DNA from: Buchnera aphidicola (Cinara cuneomaculata)
GTDB taxonomy: Bacteria; Pseudomonadota; Gammaproteobacteria; Enterobacterales; Enterobacteriaceae
Length of the DNA: 64,000 nt
Reading direction: 5' to 3'
Assembly: GCF_900698865.1 (NCBI RefSeq)
Contig: NZ_LR217695.1
Coordinates: 248,001-312,000, forward strand
The first letter of the stretch is position 1. Each line of letters opens with the position of its first letter. The notes below the pieces were generated by a model. It was not told the DNA's origin. It worked only from the letters and a program-made list of their open reading frames with translations, and searched no databases. Positions 9,764 through 18,617 of this stretch are shown here, in pieces. The translations under genes and the position numbers were made by a program.

Positions 9764-10515
9764 ATGAAAAAATTATTAGTATTAAAATATATAATAATTG
9801 TATATATTTTTATGAATTACACATCGATTGCATACGCAAAAAATTCATAATATACTGAAAATTTCAGACATTAATAATACTTATGTAATAGGATGGATTA
9901 GTTGTCGGTGTAAACGGAGCTGGAGATTCTACATCACAAATTCCTTTTACATATCAATCATTAAATAATATGTTAAATAAATTCGAAATTAATGCTCGGT
10001 ATAATCCAAAAATACAAACTAAAAACACAGCTTCTGTATTAGTAATAGCAACCATTTCGCGATTAAATTATATTGGACAAAAAATTAATATCATAATATC
10101 TTCTATTGGAAATGCTAAAAATTTAAATGATGGTATCTTATTAATGACACCTTTACAAGATATTCATAAAAAACTTATGTAATTGCTCAAGGTATTATAC
10201 TATTAATACAACATGATAATTCATCCTCTTTTAAAAATATTTCTACTAATCAATATTCTTCTAATCGAAAAAAAATGATTAATGGTACAATAATAAAGAA
10301 ATTTGTATCAGATAAAAATAATATAAATGACAATGGTTCCATAATACTTTAATTGATAGATGATGGCTGGAATTTATCAAAAAATATTTGTAATTTAATT
10401 ACTGCACGTTATTTCAATATAGCTTCAATTATTAATTTTAATACTATACAAATAAATATCCCGACAAATATAATTTTACAAAAAAATATACATAAAGAAA
10501 AGAATATAATATAAT
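9764..10515 (+). pseudogene. flgI: Ruin of flgI (flagellar P-ring protein)
   Basis: A signal peptide (ATG 9764, MKKLLVLKYIIIVYIF to IAYA) runs into a stop after KNS. After a frame change the protein continues with VGVNGAGDSTSQIPFTYQSL and SSIGNAKNLNDGILLMTPL, clear FlgI blocks. A stop at about 10180 interrupts it, and degraded sequence including ARYFNIASIINFN follows to about 10515. A 70-codon open stretch at 9970-10182 is only a fragment of this gene. FlgI forms the periplasmic P-ring and no intact product is possible. The ruin ends about 40 bases before rluC, so flgJ, flgK and rne, expected here in other Buchnera, are missing. Confidence 0.85.
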
Positions 10516-10556
10516 ATTAAATAAAATCCATGTCATTTACTAATAAAGATTAATAT

Positions 10557-11521
10557 ATGAATATTACAGGCTCCATTAATAAATCTATTGTAATTACACC
10601 AAATTCATCTAAACAAAGAATCGATAATTTTTTATTCAAATCTTTGAAAAAGATACCAAAAAGTATGATATATCGTAGTTTAAGAACCGGAAGAATAAAA
10701 ATCAATCAAAAAAAAGTACGTCCATACTATAAACTTAAAGTGAATGACTGCATTACATTACATGCAATTTCTATAGAAATAAAAAAAAAAAAATTTTTTT
10801 AAAAAAATCGGTAATTAATTTATTTTTAAAAAATATTTTATTTGAAGATAAATATTTAATTATTTTTAATAAACCACACGGATTCGCAGTACACGGGGGC
10901 AGCGGAATCAATTATGGGGTTATAGAAATATTTAGAAATATCCGTCAAGAATTAATATATCTAGAATTAGTTCATCGCATCGATAAAGAAACATCAGGTA
11001 TATTAATACTCGCTAAAAAACGTTCTATTTTACGAAAAATGCATGAAAATTTACGAAATAAAAAGATACATAAAGAATATTTAGCATTATTACATGGACA
11101 TTGGTTAAAAAAAAATACTATTATTAATCTTCCGTTACTTAAAAAAAAAGGTATAAATCAAAAAAAAAAAGTATGTGTTCATGCACAAGGTAAGCCTGCT
11201 ATTACAAAATTTAAAGTAAATCAATATTTTTATAATACAACCTTAATATCTATTATCCCAGTAACAGGTAGAACACACCAAATTCGAGTACATACATCAC
11301 AATTCGGACACCCCGTTGTTTTTGATAAAAAATATGGAAATTATAAAATAGAAAAAAAAAATATTAGTAAAAAAAATACTAGATTACTCTTACATGCTTA
11401 TAAAATTTTTTTTTTACATCCCAAAAATAATAAAAAAATTTTTATAATTGCACCGTTAGACGAGCAATTTAAAAAATTATTAAAAATTTTTTCAAAAAAA
11501 AATAATTTTTATAATTTTTAA
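10557..11521 (+). CDS. rluC: 23S rRNA pseudouridine synthase RluC, split by a poly(A) frameshift
   Basis: RluC makes pseudouridines 955, 2504 and 2580 of 23S rRNA. The first frame (10557-10802) encodes the S4 RNA-binding domain (SKQRIDNFLFKSL, SMIYRSLRTGRIKINQKK). The second frame, open from inside the A run to 11521, encodes the catalytic domain: NKPHGFAVHGGSG, HRIDKETSGILILAKK (catalytic Asp in HRID) and GRTHQIRVH. They are joined at A13-T7-A7 (10781-10807); adding one A, or a -1 slip, restores one protein of about 321 residues. No other break is visible. It may be a fresh lesion, rescued by slippage, or a sequencing error in the homopolymer. Confidence 0.85.
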
Positions 11522-11616
11522 ATTTATATACAAATCATATAATCAAAATAATCAAATTTATTAATAAATATTTTTATAAAAAATAAAATTATTTTTAATT
11601 ATTTTAAGGAAAAAAA

Positions 11617-11802
11617 ATGGCAGTACAAAAAAGTAAACCTAGTCGAGCTACAAGAGGCATGAGACGATCTCATGATCATATTTTTGAAAAAAAAATTTCT
11701 ATCGATAATACGTCTAAAGAAATACATATTCGACATCATGTAACAAAAAAGGGTTATTACAAAGGAAAAAAAACTTTTCTATTCTATAAAAAATCTGAAT
11801 AA
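11617..11802 (+). CDS. rpmF: 50S ribosomal protein L32
   Basis: Small protein of the large ribosomal subunit. It has 61 residues; the start MAVQKSKPSRATRGMRRSHD is highly typical of enterobacterial L32, while the C-terminal half is lysine-rich and diverged. The ATG is preceded by AAGGAAAAAA, a usable ribosome-binding site. In E. coli rpmF heads the plsX-fabH-fabD cluster; here plsX and fabH are absent and fabD follows after 312 bases. Confidence 0.95.
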   Translation: MAVQKSKPSRATRGMRRSHDHIFEKKISIDNTSKEIHIRHHVTKKGYYKGKKTFLFYKKSE

Positions 11803-12114
11803 TGATATCTAAAACAAAGAATTTTTATAAAAGAGATTATTTTTAAATTATTTATATAAATTTGTTTATATAAAACATATTATCAATTTAAAATTGATAT
11901 ATATAAATTTATACATATAAAATATATTGAATTTTTAAAATATCTATTTTATATATTGAAATAGTAAGAGAAATTACTATATATATAAATATAAGCGTCG
12001 TTATATTTTTTAAAAATAAAAGTAACGAAGTTTATATAAAAATATATTCTATATACTATATCTATTTAGATATAGTATATAGAATATATTCTCAAAAAAC
12101 GGTACTTTTAATTT
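11803..12114. other. Spacer between rpmF and fabD
   Basis: 312 bases where plsX and fabH lie in E. coli; I recognise nothing of either. The right end holds the 23-bp perfect hairpin at 12041-12090. Confidence 0.5.
12041..12090. repeat. 23-bp perfect hairpin before fabD
   Basis: 12041-12063 is the exact reverse complement of 12068-12090, with a 4-base loop. It ends 24 bases before the fabD start codon. It could mark the 3' end of the rpmF transcript or affect fabD translation. No T tract follows on the plus strand. Confidence 0.85.
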
Positions 12115-13083
12115 ATGCATAAAATTTCATTTATTTTTCCAGGATATGGATTTTATAATATAAAATTCCTAAAATCATTTTTTAAAAAACATACAATTAT
12201 TAAAAACACATTTAATGAAGCTTCAGACTTATTACATAAAAATATATATAATAATTTTTTAAAAAACAATAATAACTCTATTTATATAAATAAAAATATA
12301 TATTTACTAACCTTTATTTCATCTATTGCAATATACAGATTATTAAATCAAGAAATATCTATTAAACCTACAGTACTAGCAGGACATAGTTTAGGTCAAT
12401 ATTCTGCACTCGTATGCAATGATAATATGTCATTTAGAGAAGCATTAAAAATTATTACTATACGAAATAAAATTATGTTATTAGCAGTTAAAAATATACA
12501 AGTACTAACATTAGTAGTTATTGGATTGAATTACGTATTAGTTAAGCAAATTTGCTCCTTAACTTTTCTTATAGACCAAGTATTCATATCTATCATTAAT
12601 TCACATAAACAAGTAGTTATTACGGGAAATTATTCAGCTGTCTATACTGCTGGTAAAATATTTAAAAAACAATTTCGTGCAAAAATAATTCGATTGCCTA
12701 CTTCAATTACGTCACATTGCATATTATTAAAAAAATATAAAAAAATATTTTCTAATTATTTAAATAAAATAACAATTTCGACAGGAAAATATCCAATTAT
12801 TAGCAACCATAACGCAGCTATTATGTACACTATTCAAGATATATATTTAGCTTCAATAAAACAAATATATAAAAAGGTTCAGTGGGAAAAAAGTATAAAA
12901 AAAATTATTTCTATGGGAATAGATGTTTTTATCGAAATAGGGCCAGGACAAATATTAACAAATTTAAATAAAAAATATTTTAATGTCGCATCGTATGCTA
13001 CTAGTAGTAATCAGAAATTATCATTAGTTATGGATATACTCAAAAATCATGAAAAAAAAAATTGCTTTAGTAACAGGAGCTAA
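12115..13083 (+). CDS. fabD: Malonyl-CoA:ACP transacylase FabD
   Basis: Loads malonyl groups from CoA onto acyl carrier protein for fatty-acid synthesis. It has 322 residues (E. coli 309). The nucleophile motif GHSLG places Ser at residue 92, as in E. coli; the conserved Arg (TIRNKIM), His (TSHCILL) and VQW blocks are present. The N-terminal FPGQGSQ motif reads FPGYGFY here, so the oxyanion-hole glutamine (Gln11) appears replaced by tyrosine; LGEY is LGQY. It overlaps fabG by 35 bases, and acpP is the next gene. Confidence 0.9.
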   Translation: MHKISFIFPGYGFYNIKFLKSFFKKHTIIKNTFNEASDLLHKNIYNNFLKNNNNSIYINKNIYLLTFISSIAIYRLLNQEISIKPTVLAGHSLGQYSALVCNDNMSFREALKIITIRNKIMLLAVKNIQVLTLVVIGLNYVLVKQICSLTFLIDQVFISIINSHKQVVITGNYSAVYTAGKIFKKQFRAKIIRLPTSITSHCILLKKYKKIFSNYLNKITISTGKYPIISNHNAAIMYTIQDIYLASIKQIYKKVQWEKSIKKIISMGIDVFIEIGPGQILTNLNKKYFNVASYATSSNQKLSLVMDILKNHEKKNCFSNRS

Positions 13084-13786
13084 TAAAGGTATCGGAAAAA
13101 AAATTTCTATAGAATTAATGAATTCAGGAATATATGTAATCGGTACAGCTACCACAGAAGTAGGTATTAATAATATTAAAAAAAAATTAAAAAATCAAGG
13201 AACTAGTATTTTAATAAATTTTATAGATATATCTATAACAAAAAAAACAATTAAAAAATTAATTAATAAATATAAAACTATTGATATATTTGTACATAAC
13301 GCGGGTATTATAAACGATAATTTATTAATAACTATGCCGGACATAAAATGGAATCATGTTATTGACGTTAATTTATCTTCAATATTCTATATCACAAAAA
13401 TTATTATCCCGGCTATGATTAAACAAAAATACGGACGTATTATCGTTATTAGTTCAATTATAAGTTGTATTGGACAAAAAGGACAAACAAATTATGCTGC
13501 ATCAAAATCAGGATTAATTGGATTTTCTAAATCTTTAGCATTAGAAGTAGCATCCAGAGGAATTACTGTTAATTTAGTATCTCCGGGGTATATATTGACA
13601 GATATGACAAGAAAAATATTATCTTCTAAAAAAAAAGAAATTTTAAATAAAATTCCGATGGAACGATTTGGAACACCTCAAGATGTTGCAAATGTAGTTT
13701 CTTTTTTATCATCAAAACAATCATCTTATATAACTGGTCAAAATATTCATGTTAATGGAGGGATGTATGTTGATCTTGCTACATAA
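13049..13786 (+). CDS. fabG: 3-oxoacyl-ACP reductase FabG
   Basis: NADPH-dependent reduction of beta-ketoacyl-ACP. It has 245 residues, the family length. The Rossmann glycine motif TGANKGIGK is at about residues 9-17, NAG at 84-86, and the catalytic Ser136, Tyr149 and Lys153 lie in VISSI and YAASK. The start at 13049 (MKKKIALVTG) matches the family start and lies inside the 3' end of fabD, so translation is probably coupled. Confidence 0.96.
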   Translation: MKKKIALVTGANKGIGKKISIELMNSGIYVIGTATTEVGINNIKKKLKNQGTSILINFIDISITKKTIKKLINKYKTIDIFVHNAGIINDNLLITMPDIKWNHVIDVNLSSIFYITKIIIPAMIKQKYGRIIVISSIISCIGQKGQTNYAASKSGLIGFSKSLALEVASRGITVNLVSPGYILTDMTRKILSSKKKEILNKIPMERFGTPQDVANVVSFLSSKQSSYITGQNIHVNGGMYVDLAT

Positions 13787-13864
13787 AATTATTAATATAT
13801 AAAAAAAAATAAACTATATAATCACAATTATTTTCATTTTTTTAATAAAAATAGAGATATTTAC

Positions 13865-14107
13865 ATGAAAAATATTATTAATCGCATAAAAAAAATTGTC
13901 GAGCGCCAATTTAAAGAAAAAAAAAAAAATATTTCATTAAATACTGAGTTTAAAAAAGATCTGCGAGCAGATTCATTAGATTTTATAGAATTAATTATGC
14001 TATTAGAAGAAGAATTACAAATTGAATTGTTTGATATGGAACCAAATAAAATAAAATCTTTACAAGATCTTATTACATATATTATAACACAAATAAAAAA
14101 AAAATAA
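13865..14107 (+). CDS. acpP: Acyl carrier protein
   Basis: Carries fatty-acyl intermediates on a 4'-phosphopantetheine. It has 80 residues. The attachment serine is Ser37 in [12 protein letters not shown] (usual DLGADSLDTVEL; Gly to Arg just before). The helix LEEELQIEL keeps the acidic face. The C-terminus is lysine-rich, unlike the acidic family norm. holB follows after only 12 bases, so fabF, pabC, mltG and tmk, which lie between them in E. coli, are cleanly missing. Confidence 0.95.
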   Translation: MKNIINRIKKIVERQFKEKKKNISLNTEFKKDLRADSLDFIELIMLLEEELQIELFDMEPNKIKSLQDLITYIITQIKKK

Positions 14108-14119
14108 TAAAATATATAT

Positions 14120-15100
14120 ATGAATAAATATCCCTGGATAATAAATCAATATCACGATTTAATTAATAAATACAGTAATAGTACATTACATCCAATAATT
14201 TTAATACAATCATCACTTGGTATTGGAACTTCACAATTAATTTTAAATATATCTAAATGGATCCTATGTTTTCATAAAAAAAAATATTCTAACTGCAATA
14301 ATTGTCAGTCATGTTTACTATTTAATTATAAAAATCATCCTGATTTTTATAACATAAGTAATGTTATTAACAATAAATATATTGGAATTAATTTAGTTCG
14401 CAATGTTATTAATAACATATATAAAACATCACAACAAGGAGGAGCAAAAATAATATATTTTTCAAATATTAATATTTTTACTGCTGAATCAAATAATGCT
14501 TTATTAAAAACCTTAGAAGAACCTCCAAAAAATACTATATTTTTTTTACGTACTACAAACATAACGCAAATTATTAATACAATTAAGAGTAGATCTACTA
14601 TATACTACATTAGTAATCCTAAAGAAAAAGTTTCTGTAAACTGGTTAAAAACTTTTAATAAAAATTATTCTTATATACATTTAATAACAGCACTACGGAT
14701 AAATAACTATTCTCCTATATTAGCTCATAAATTTTTAAATAATAATGAATTTGATAAACGAAATATATTTATGAATGCAATTCAAAAATATATTACCTAC
14801 AAAGAAAATGTATTATTAACTATAATTTTTAAATATGATTCATCAATAATCACTAAATATATTAGTTACTTACTGTTAGATATAATAAAATATCGAATAT
14901 GCAGAAAATATAAAATAAAAAATTTAGATCAAGTGCAATTAATTAAAAAAATCGCGTGTATCAATACGAATCAGACTTTAATAAATAGTTTAATATCCTG
15001 GATTCAGTATGTACAAATATTGTCTAGTTCATATACTATTGATAAAAAATTAATATTTATTGAACAAATTTTATCTTGGATAAAGATACTACGTATTTAA
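14120..15100 (+). CDS. holB: DNA polymerase III delta' subunit
   Basis: Clamp-loader subunit of the replicative polymerase. It has 326 residues (E. coli 334). The zinc-module cysteines are visible in CFHKKKYSNCNNCQSCLLF, and SNNALLKTLEEPP is the highly conserved sensor-region block. As in the family, the P-loop is not functional (SSLGIGTSQL). The frame starts 12 bases after acpP and precedes tatD, the same order as in E. coli (holB-ycfH). Confidence 0.9.
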   Translation: MNKYPWIINQYHDLINKYSNSTLHPIILIQSSLGIGTSQLILNISKWILCFHKKKYSNCNNCQSCLLFNYKNHPDFYNISNVINNKYIGINLVRNVINNIYKTSQQGGAKIIYFSNINIFTAESNNALLKTLEEPPKNTIFFLRTTNITQIINTIKSRSTIYYISNPKEKVSVNWLKTFNKNYSYIHLITALRINNYSPILAHKFLNNNEFDKRNIFMNAIQKYITYKENVLLTIIFKYDSSIITKYISYLLLDIIKYRICRKYKIKNLDQVQLIKKIACINTNQTLINSLISWIQYVQILSSSYTIDKKLIFIEQILSWIKILRI

Positions 15101-15136
15101 TTAATAATATATATTATTATAAGGAATTTAAAAAAA

Positions 15137-15940
15137 ATGTTTTTAATTGATACTCATTGCCATATTAATAAATTAAATAATAATCATCAAATTTTAGACT
15201 TAAAATATTTTTTAAAAAAAGCATATAAAAAAAATATAAAACTTTTTTTATCCATAGCTACTTCTATTGAAGATTTTAATCATTTATATAAATACACGAA
15301 TCAATATAAAAATATATTATTATCATGCGGATTGCATCCTAATTATGAACATCATGATAATGACTTAAAAATTATGAAATCACTAATAAAAAATGATAGG
15401 GTTATCGCAATTGGAGAAACCGGATTAGATTTCTATAGAACTATACAAAAAAAAACCACACAAATAAAATTATTTAAATATCATATATACTTATCTAATA
15501 AAACAAAAAAACCTATTATTATTCATAATAGACATGCTGATAACGAAATACTCAATATATTAAATTTTAATAAAAATAAAATATGTTCAGGAATAATACA
15601 TTCTTTTACAGGAAATATAAATTTAGCAAGAAAGTTCTTGGATATTGGATTTTATATATCATTTTCAGGAATCATTACTTTTAAAAATTCAGATTACTTA
15701 AGATCAATATTAAAATTTATCCCATTAAACAGATTATGCATAGAAACTGATTCGCCGTATTTATCTCCTGAACCACATCGAGGTATAAATAATCAACCAT
15801 CTTTTTTATACTATATCGCAAAAACAATTCAAAAAATATTAAAAATAGATTTTTCAATGTTTACTAACATTTTAAATAAAAATTTTTTTAAATTATTTAA
15901 AATTAATACAAATATATATAACCATTTATCATTGTTATGA
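15137..15940 (+). CDS. tatD: TatD-family metal-dependent deoxyribonuclease
   Basis: Amidohydrolase-fold nuclease, called ycfH at this position in E. coli; proposed roles are 3'-5' DNA repair and tRNA quality control. It has 267 residues (family 260-265). Metal ligands are in DTHCHIN (residues 5-11), GETGLDFYR, IIHNRHA, IHSFTG and ETDSPYLSPEPHRG. An AAGG ribosome-binding site precedes the ATG. It could equally be labelled ycfH, since several paralogues exist and only the genomic position separates them. Confidence 0.9.
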   Translation: MFLIDTHCHINKLNNNHQILDLKYFLKKAYKKNIKLFLSIATSIEDFNHLYKYTNQYKNILLSCGLHPNYEHHDNDLKIMKSLIKNDRVIAIGETGLDFYRTIQKKTTQIKLFKYHIYLSNKTKKPIIIHNRHADNEILNILNFNKNKICSGIIHSFTGNINLARKFLDIGFYISFSGIITFKNSDYLRSILKFIPLNRLCIETDSPYLSPEPHRGINNQPSFLYYIAKTIQKILKIDFSMFTNILNKNFFKLFKINTNIYNHLSLL

Positions 15941-15950
15941 TAATAATTAT

Positions 15951-17348
15951 TTAAAAATCTGCACGCCCTACTGTTCTCGGAAATGGAATAACTTCTCTAA
16001 TATTTTTAATACCCGTAATAAATAATATAAGTCGTTCTAGCCCTAAACCAAAACCAGCATGAGGCACTGTTCCATATCTTCTTAAATCTTTATACCAATC
16101 ATAATCTTTTTTATTTAATCCCATTTCAGATATTCGAGAATCTAAATATTGAATTCTATCTTCTCGTGCGGATCCACCGATAATTTCACCAATCTGCGGA
16201 ACAAGTATATCAAATGCAGCAACTGTTTTGTTATCATCATTTACTTTCATGTAAAAAGCTTTTAACATTTTAGGATAATTTATTATTATAATCGGCGCTT
16301 TAAAATAAACATGTACTAAATATTTTTCTTGATTGGAAGATAAATCTTTTCCCCACACAATATCATCAGTAAAAATATGTTTATTTTTTAATAAAATATT
16401 AATAACATCAGTATAATTTATAATTATAAAATTAGTATGTATAAAATTATTAAGACGATTGATAATATTCTTGTCAATAGTTTTCTGCAAAAAAAGTAAT
16501 TCTGAAATACAATTATTTAATACATCCATAATAGAATTTTTTAATAATTTTTCTGCAAATAAAAATATTTCATTAATGTTAGAAAAAGATTTTTCTACTT
16601 CTAACATCCAAAATTCTGTTAAATGTTTTTTTGTATTAGAATTTTCTGCACGAAAAGTAGGACCAAAAGAATATACTTTTGATAACGCACATGCGTACGC
16701 TTCTAATGTTAATTGACCAGAAACTGTTAAAAATACTTTTTTTTTAAAAAAATCTGTATTGTTATTAAGGTTATTTTTAATAATACTACGATTATTGATA
16801 TCTAACATAGATACTTTAAACATAGATCCAGCTCCCTCTGCATCAATACTAGTGATGATAGGAGTTGATACCCACAAATATCCATAACTATTAAGAAACT
16901 GATTTAATGACTGAAATACCGTACTTCTAATTCTTGAAATAACTCCAATTAAGCTAGTACGTGGACGTAAATGACAAAAGTTTCTAATATGCTCTATAGT
17001 GTGTTTTTTAGCTGAAATAGGATATAATTCAGGATGATCTATCCAGCCAAGTATACGAACATATTTAGCTTGTATTTCATATACTTGTAAATATCCTTTA
17101 GATAGAATCAAATTACCTGTTATTTTTACAGAACAACCAATTGTTAATTTTATAATTTCAGTATAATAATTAGATAACAATTTTGACGCTACTATTTGTA
17201 TAGTCTGTGTAGACGAACCATCATAGACTGTTAAAAAGGATATTCCTATCTTAGATAACCTATTATTACGTATCCAACCATAAATAGTAACCACTTTATG
17301 TAAATAATTATTTTGTGTATAAATATCAACTATAGATGTTTTTTTCAT
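15951..17348 (-). CDS. asnS: Asparaginyl-tRNA synthetase
   Basis: Class IIb synthetase charging tRNA-Asn. It has 465 residues (E. coli 466). The N-terminal OB fold contains VTIYGWIRNNR. Class II motif 2 is seen in FGPTFRAENSNTKKHLTEFWMLE, and motif 3 in GTVPHAGFGLGLERLI near the C-terminus. GGSAREDRI is the conserved active-site block. It is convergent with tatD and has its own promoter region upstream at 17349-17558. In other Buchnera a porin gene lies nearby; none is visible here. Confidence 0.96.
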   Translation of the reverse strand: MKKTSIVDIYTQNNYLHKVVTIYGWIRNNRLSKIGISFLTVYDGSSTQTIQIVASKLLSNYYTEIIKLTIGCSVKITGNLILSKGYLQVYEIQAKYVRILGWIDHPELYPISAKKHTIEHIRNFCHLRPRTSLIGVISRIRSTVFQSLNQFLNSYGYLWVSTPIITSIDAEGAGSMFKVSMLDINNRSIIKNNLNNNTDFFKKKVFLTVSGQLTLEAYACALSKVYSFGPTFRAENSNTKKHLTEFWMLEVEKSFSNINEIFLFAEKLLKNSIMDVLNNCISELLFLQKTIDKNIINRLNNFIHTNFIIINYTDVINILLKNKHIFTDDIVWGKDLSSNQEKYLVHVYFKAPIIIINYPKMLKAFYMKVNDDNKTVAAFDILVPQIGEIIGGSAREDRIQYLDSRISEMGLNKKDYDWYKDLRRYGTVPHAGFGLGLERLILFITGIKNIREVIPFPRTVGRADF

Positions 17349-17558
17349 AATTATTCCTTATTGAACATCAATAATATATATGTTTATTATTCATATATAT
17401 GAATGTAATGCTATTTAATTAATTTTTAATTATTATGAGAATAATATACGATAAAAAACAAAATTTATATCTAAAAAATAATAATATTATTATCGCAATA
17501 TCATTGCATACTATAAAATATTTAATAAATTTAAATAGTTAATATGAAAATCATTACT

Positions 17559-18506
17559 TTATTCATGAATAATATTTTTACATTCTAAACAACAACATGA
17601 ATCTAATTTAATAGAACATGATCGACATTGGATAAATAAACGATGACAAAGATTATTAAAACAATTTATATGTGTCCGGTCTGTATATTCATCACAAGTT
17701 ATACACTTAGATAAAATATCATTAGTGATTTTTTCCGACAAACGAGCATCAAAAACAAAAATTTTTCCTTTAAAATAATTAGGTAAATTATATTTTTTAA
17801 CTTGTTTGATGTAACTTAAAATACCGCCATATATATGGTAAATGTTAGAAAAACCATGATGTTTTAACAAAGCAGTAGATTTTTCACAACGGATGCCTCC
17901 GGTACAATACATAACAATTTTTTTATGTTTATGTAATTTTAAATATTTTGGTAATTTTTTTAATTGTTCACGAAACGTTTGAGCAGGTAAAGTAATTGCG
18001 TTGCTAAAATGCCCAATTTCATATTCATAACTATTTCGCATGTCTAAAAATATACAATCTTTATCAAAAAAATATTTATTTACTAAAAAAGCATTTAGAT
18101 AAATTCCTTTGTTATTCCTATTAAAATAAAAATTATTAATTGTACTCGATACAAGTTGTTTTTTAATTTTTATTTTTAAATTCCAAAAAGCTATTTTTTT
18201 ATTCTCTATCGTGTAATTCATATACATTCGTTTAGTTTTTTTATCAATTCTTTTAAAAAAATGTTTAAAATACCTATATTGTATATCAGAAATACTAATT
18301 AGTGCATTAATTCCTTCTTTTGCAATATAAATTCGTCCTAAAATATTTTTTTTTTCTAATTTAGATGTTATTAAATTTAATAATTTTTTAGGGTCTTTAA
18401 CAAAAAAATATTTATAAAAAGAAACGATCATATTTTTATGACTAACAACTTCATTATAAATATTTTTTAAATTAGTTTGTAATTTTTTTTTTATTATTCT
18501 ATGCAT
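17559..18506 (-). CDS. trhO: tRNA uridine(34) hydroxylase TrhO, rhodanese family
   Basis: Oxygen-dependent hydroxylation of U34 in certain tRNAs, a first step to cmo5U; formerly yceA. It has 315 residues (E. coli 350), shortened mainly at the C-terminus. The N-terminal ferredoxin-like domain includes FYKYFFVKDPKK and GRIYIAKEGINA. The rhodanese domain has FLDMRNSYEYEIGHFSNAI and the catalytic cysteine in MYCTGGIRCEKS. A C-terminal cysteine cluster (CITCDEYTD to CCCLEC) suggests metal binding, as in the family. Confidence 0.92.
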   Translation of the reverse strand: MHRIIKKKLQTNLKNIYNEVVSHKNMIVSFYKYFFVKDPKKLLNLITSKLEKKNILGRIYIAKEGINALISISDIQYRYFKHFFKRIDKKTKRMYMNYTIENKKIAFWNLKIKIKKQLVSSTINNFYFNRNNKGIYLNAFLVNKYFFDKDCIFLDMRNSYEYEIGHFSNAITLPAQTFREQLKKLPKYLKLHKHKKIVMYCTGGIRCEKSTALLKHHGFSNIYHIYGGILSYIKQVKKYNLPNYFKGKIFVFDARLSEKITNDILSKCITCDEYTDRTHINCFNNLCHRLFIQCRSCSIKLDSCCCLECKNIIHE

Positions 18507-18617
18507 AGTTTATAACCAATTTTATTTTTCATAAAAATTAACTAATATAAATATATATAAAATAAAACATTAATTAATCAAAATGAACGTATTTAAAGTA
18601 AAAAAATATTTATAATT

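Noticed and set aside
9970-10182. A 70-codon open frame as a separate small gene.
   Set aside because: Its sequence is an internal block of FlgI flanked by further FlgI remnants in other frames.
10781-10807. Treating rluC as a dead pseudogene or as two genes.
   Set aside because: All conserved motifs are intact and only one base is missing in a homopolymer, so rescue or a sequencing error is at least as likely.
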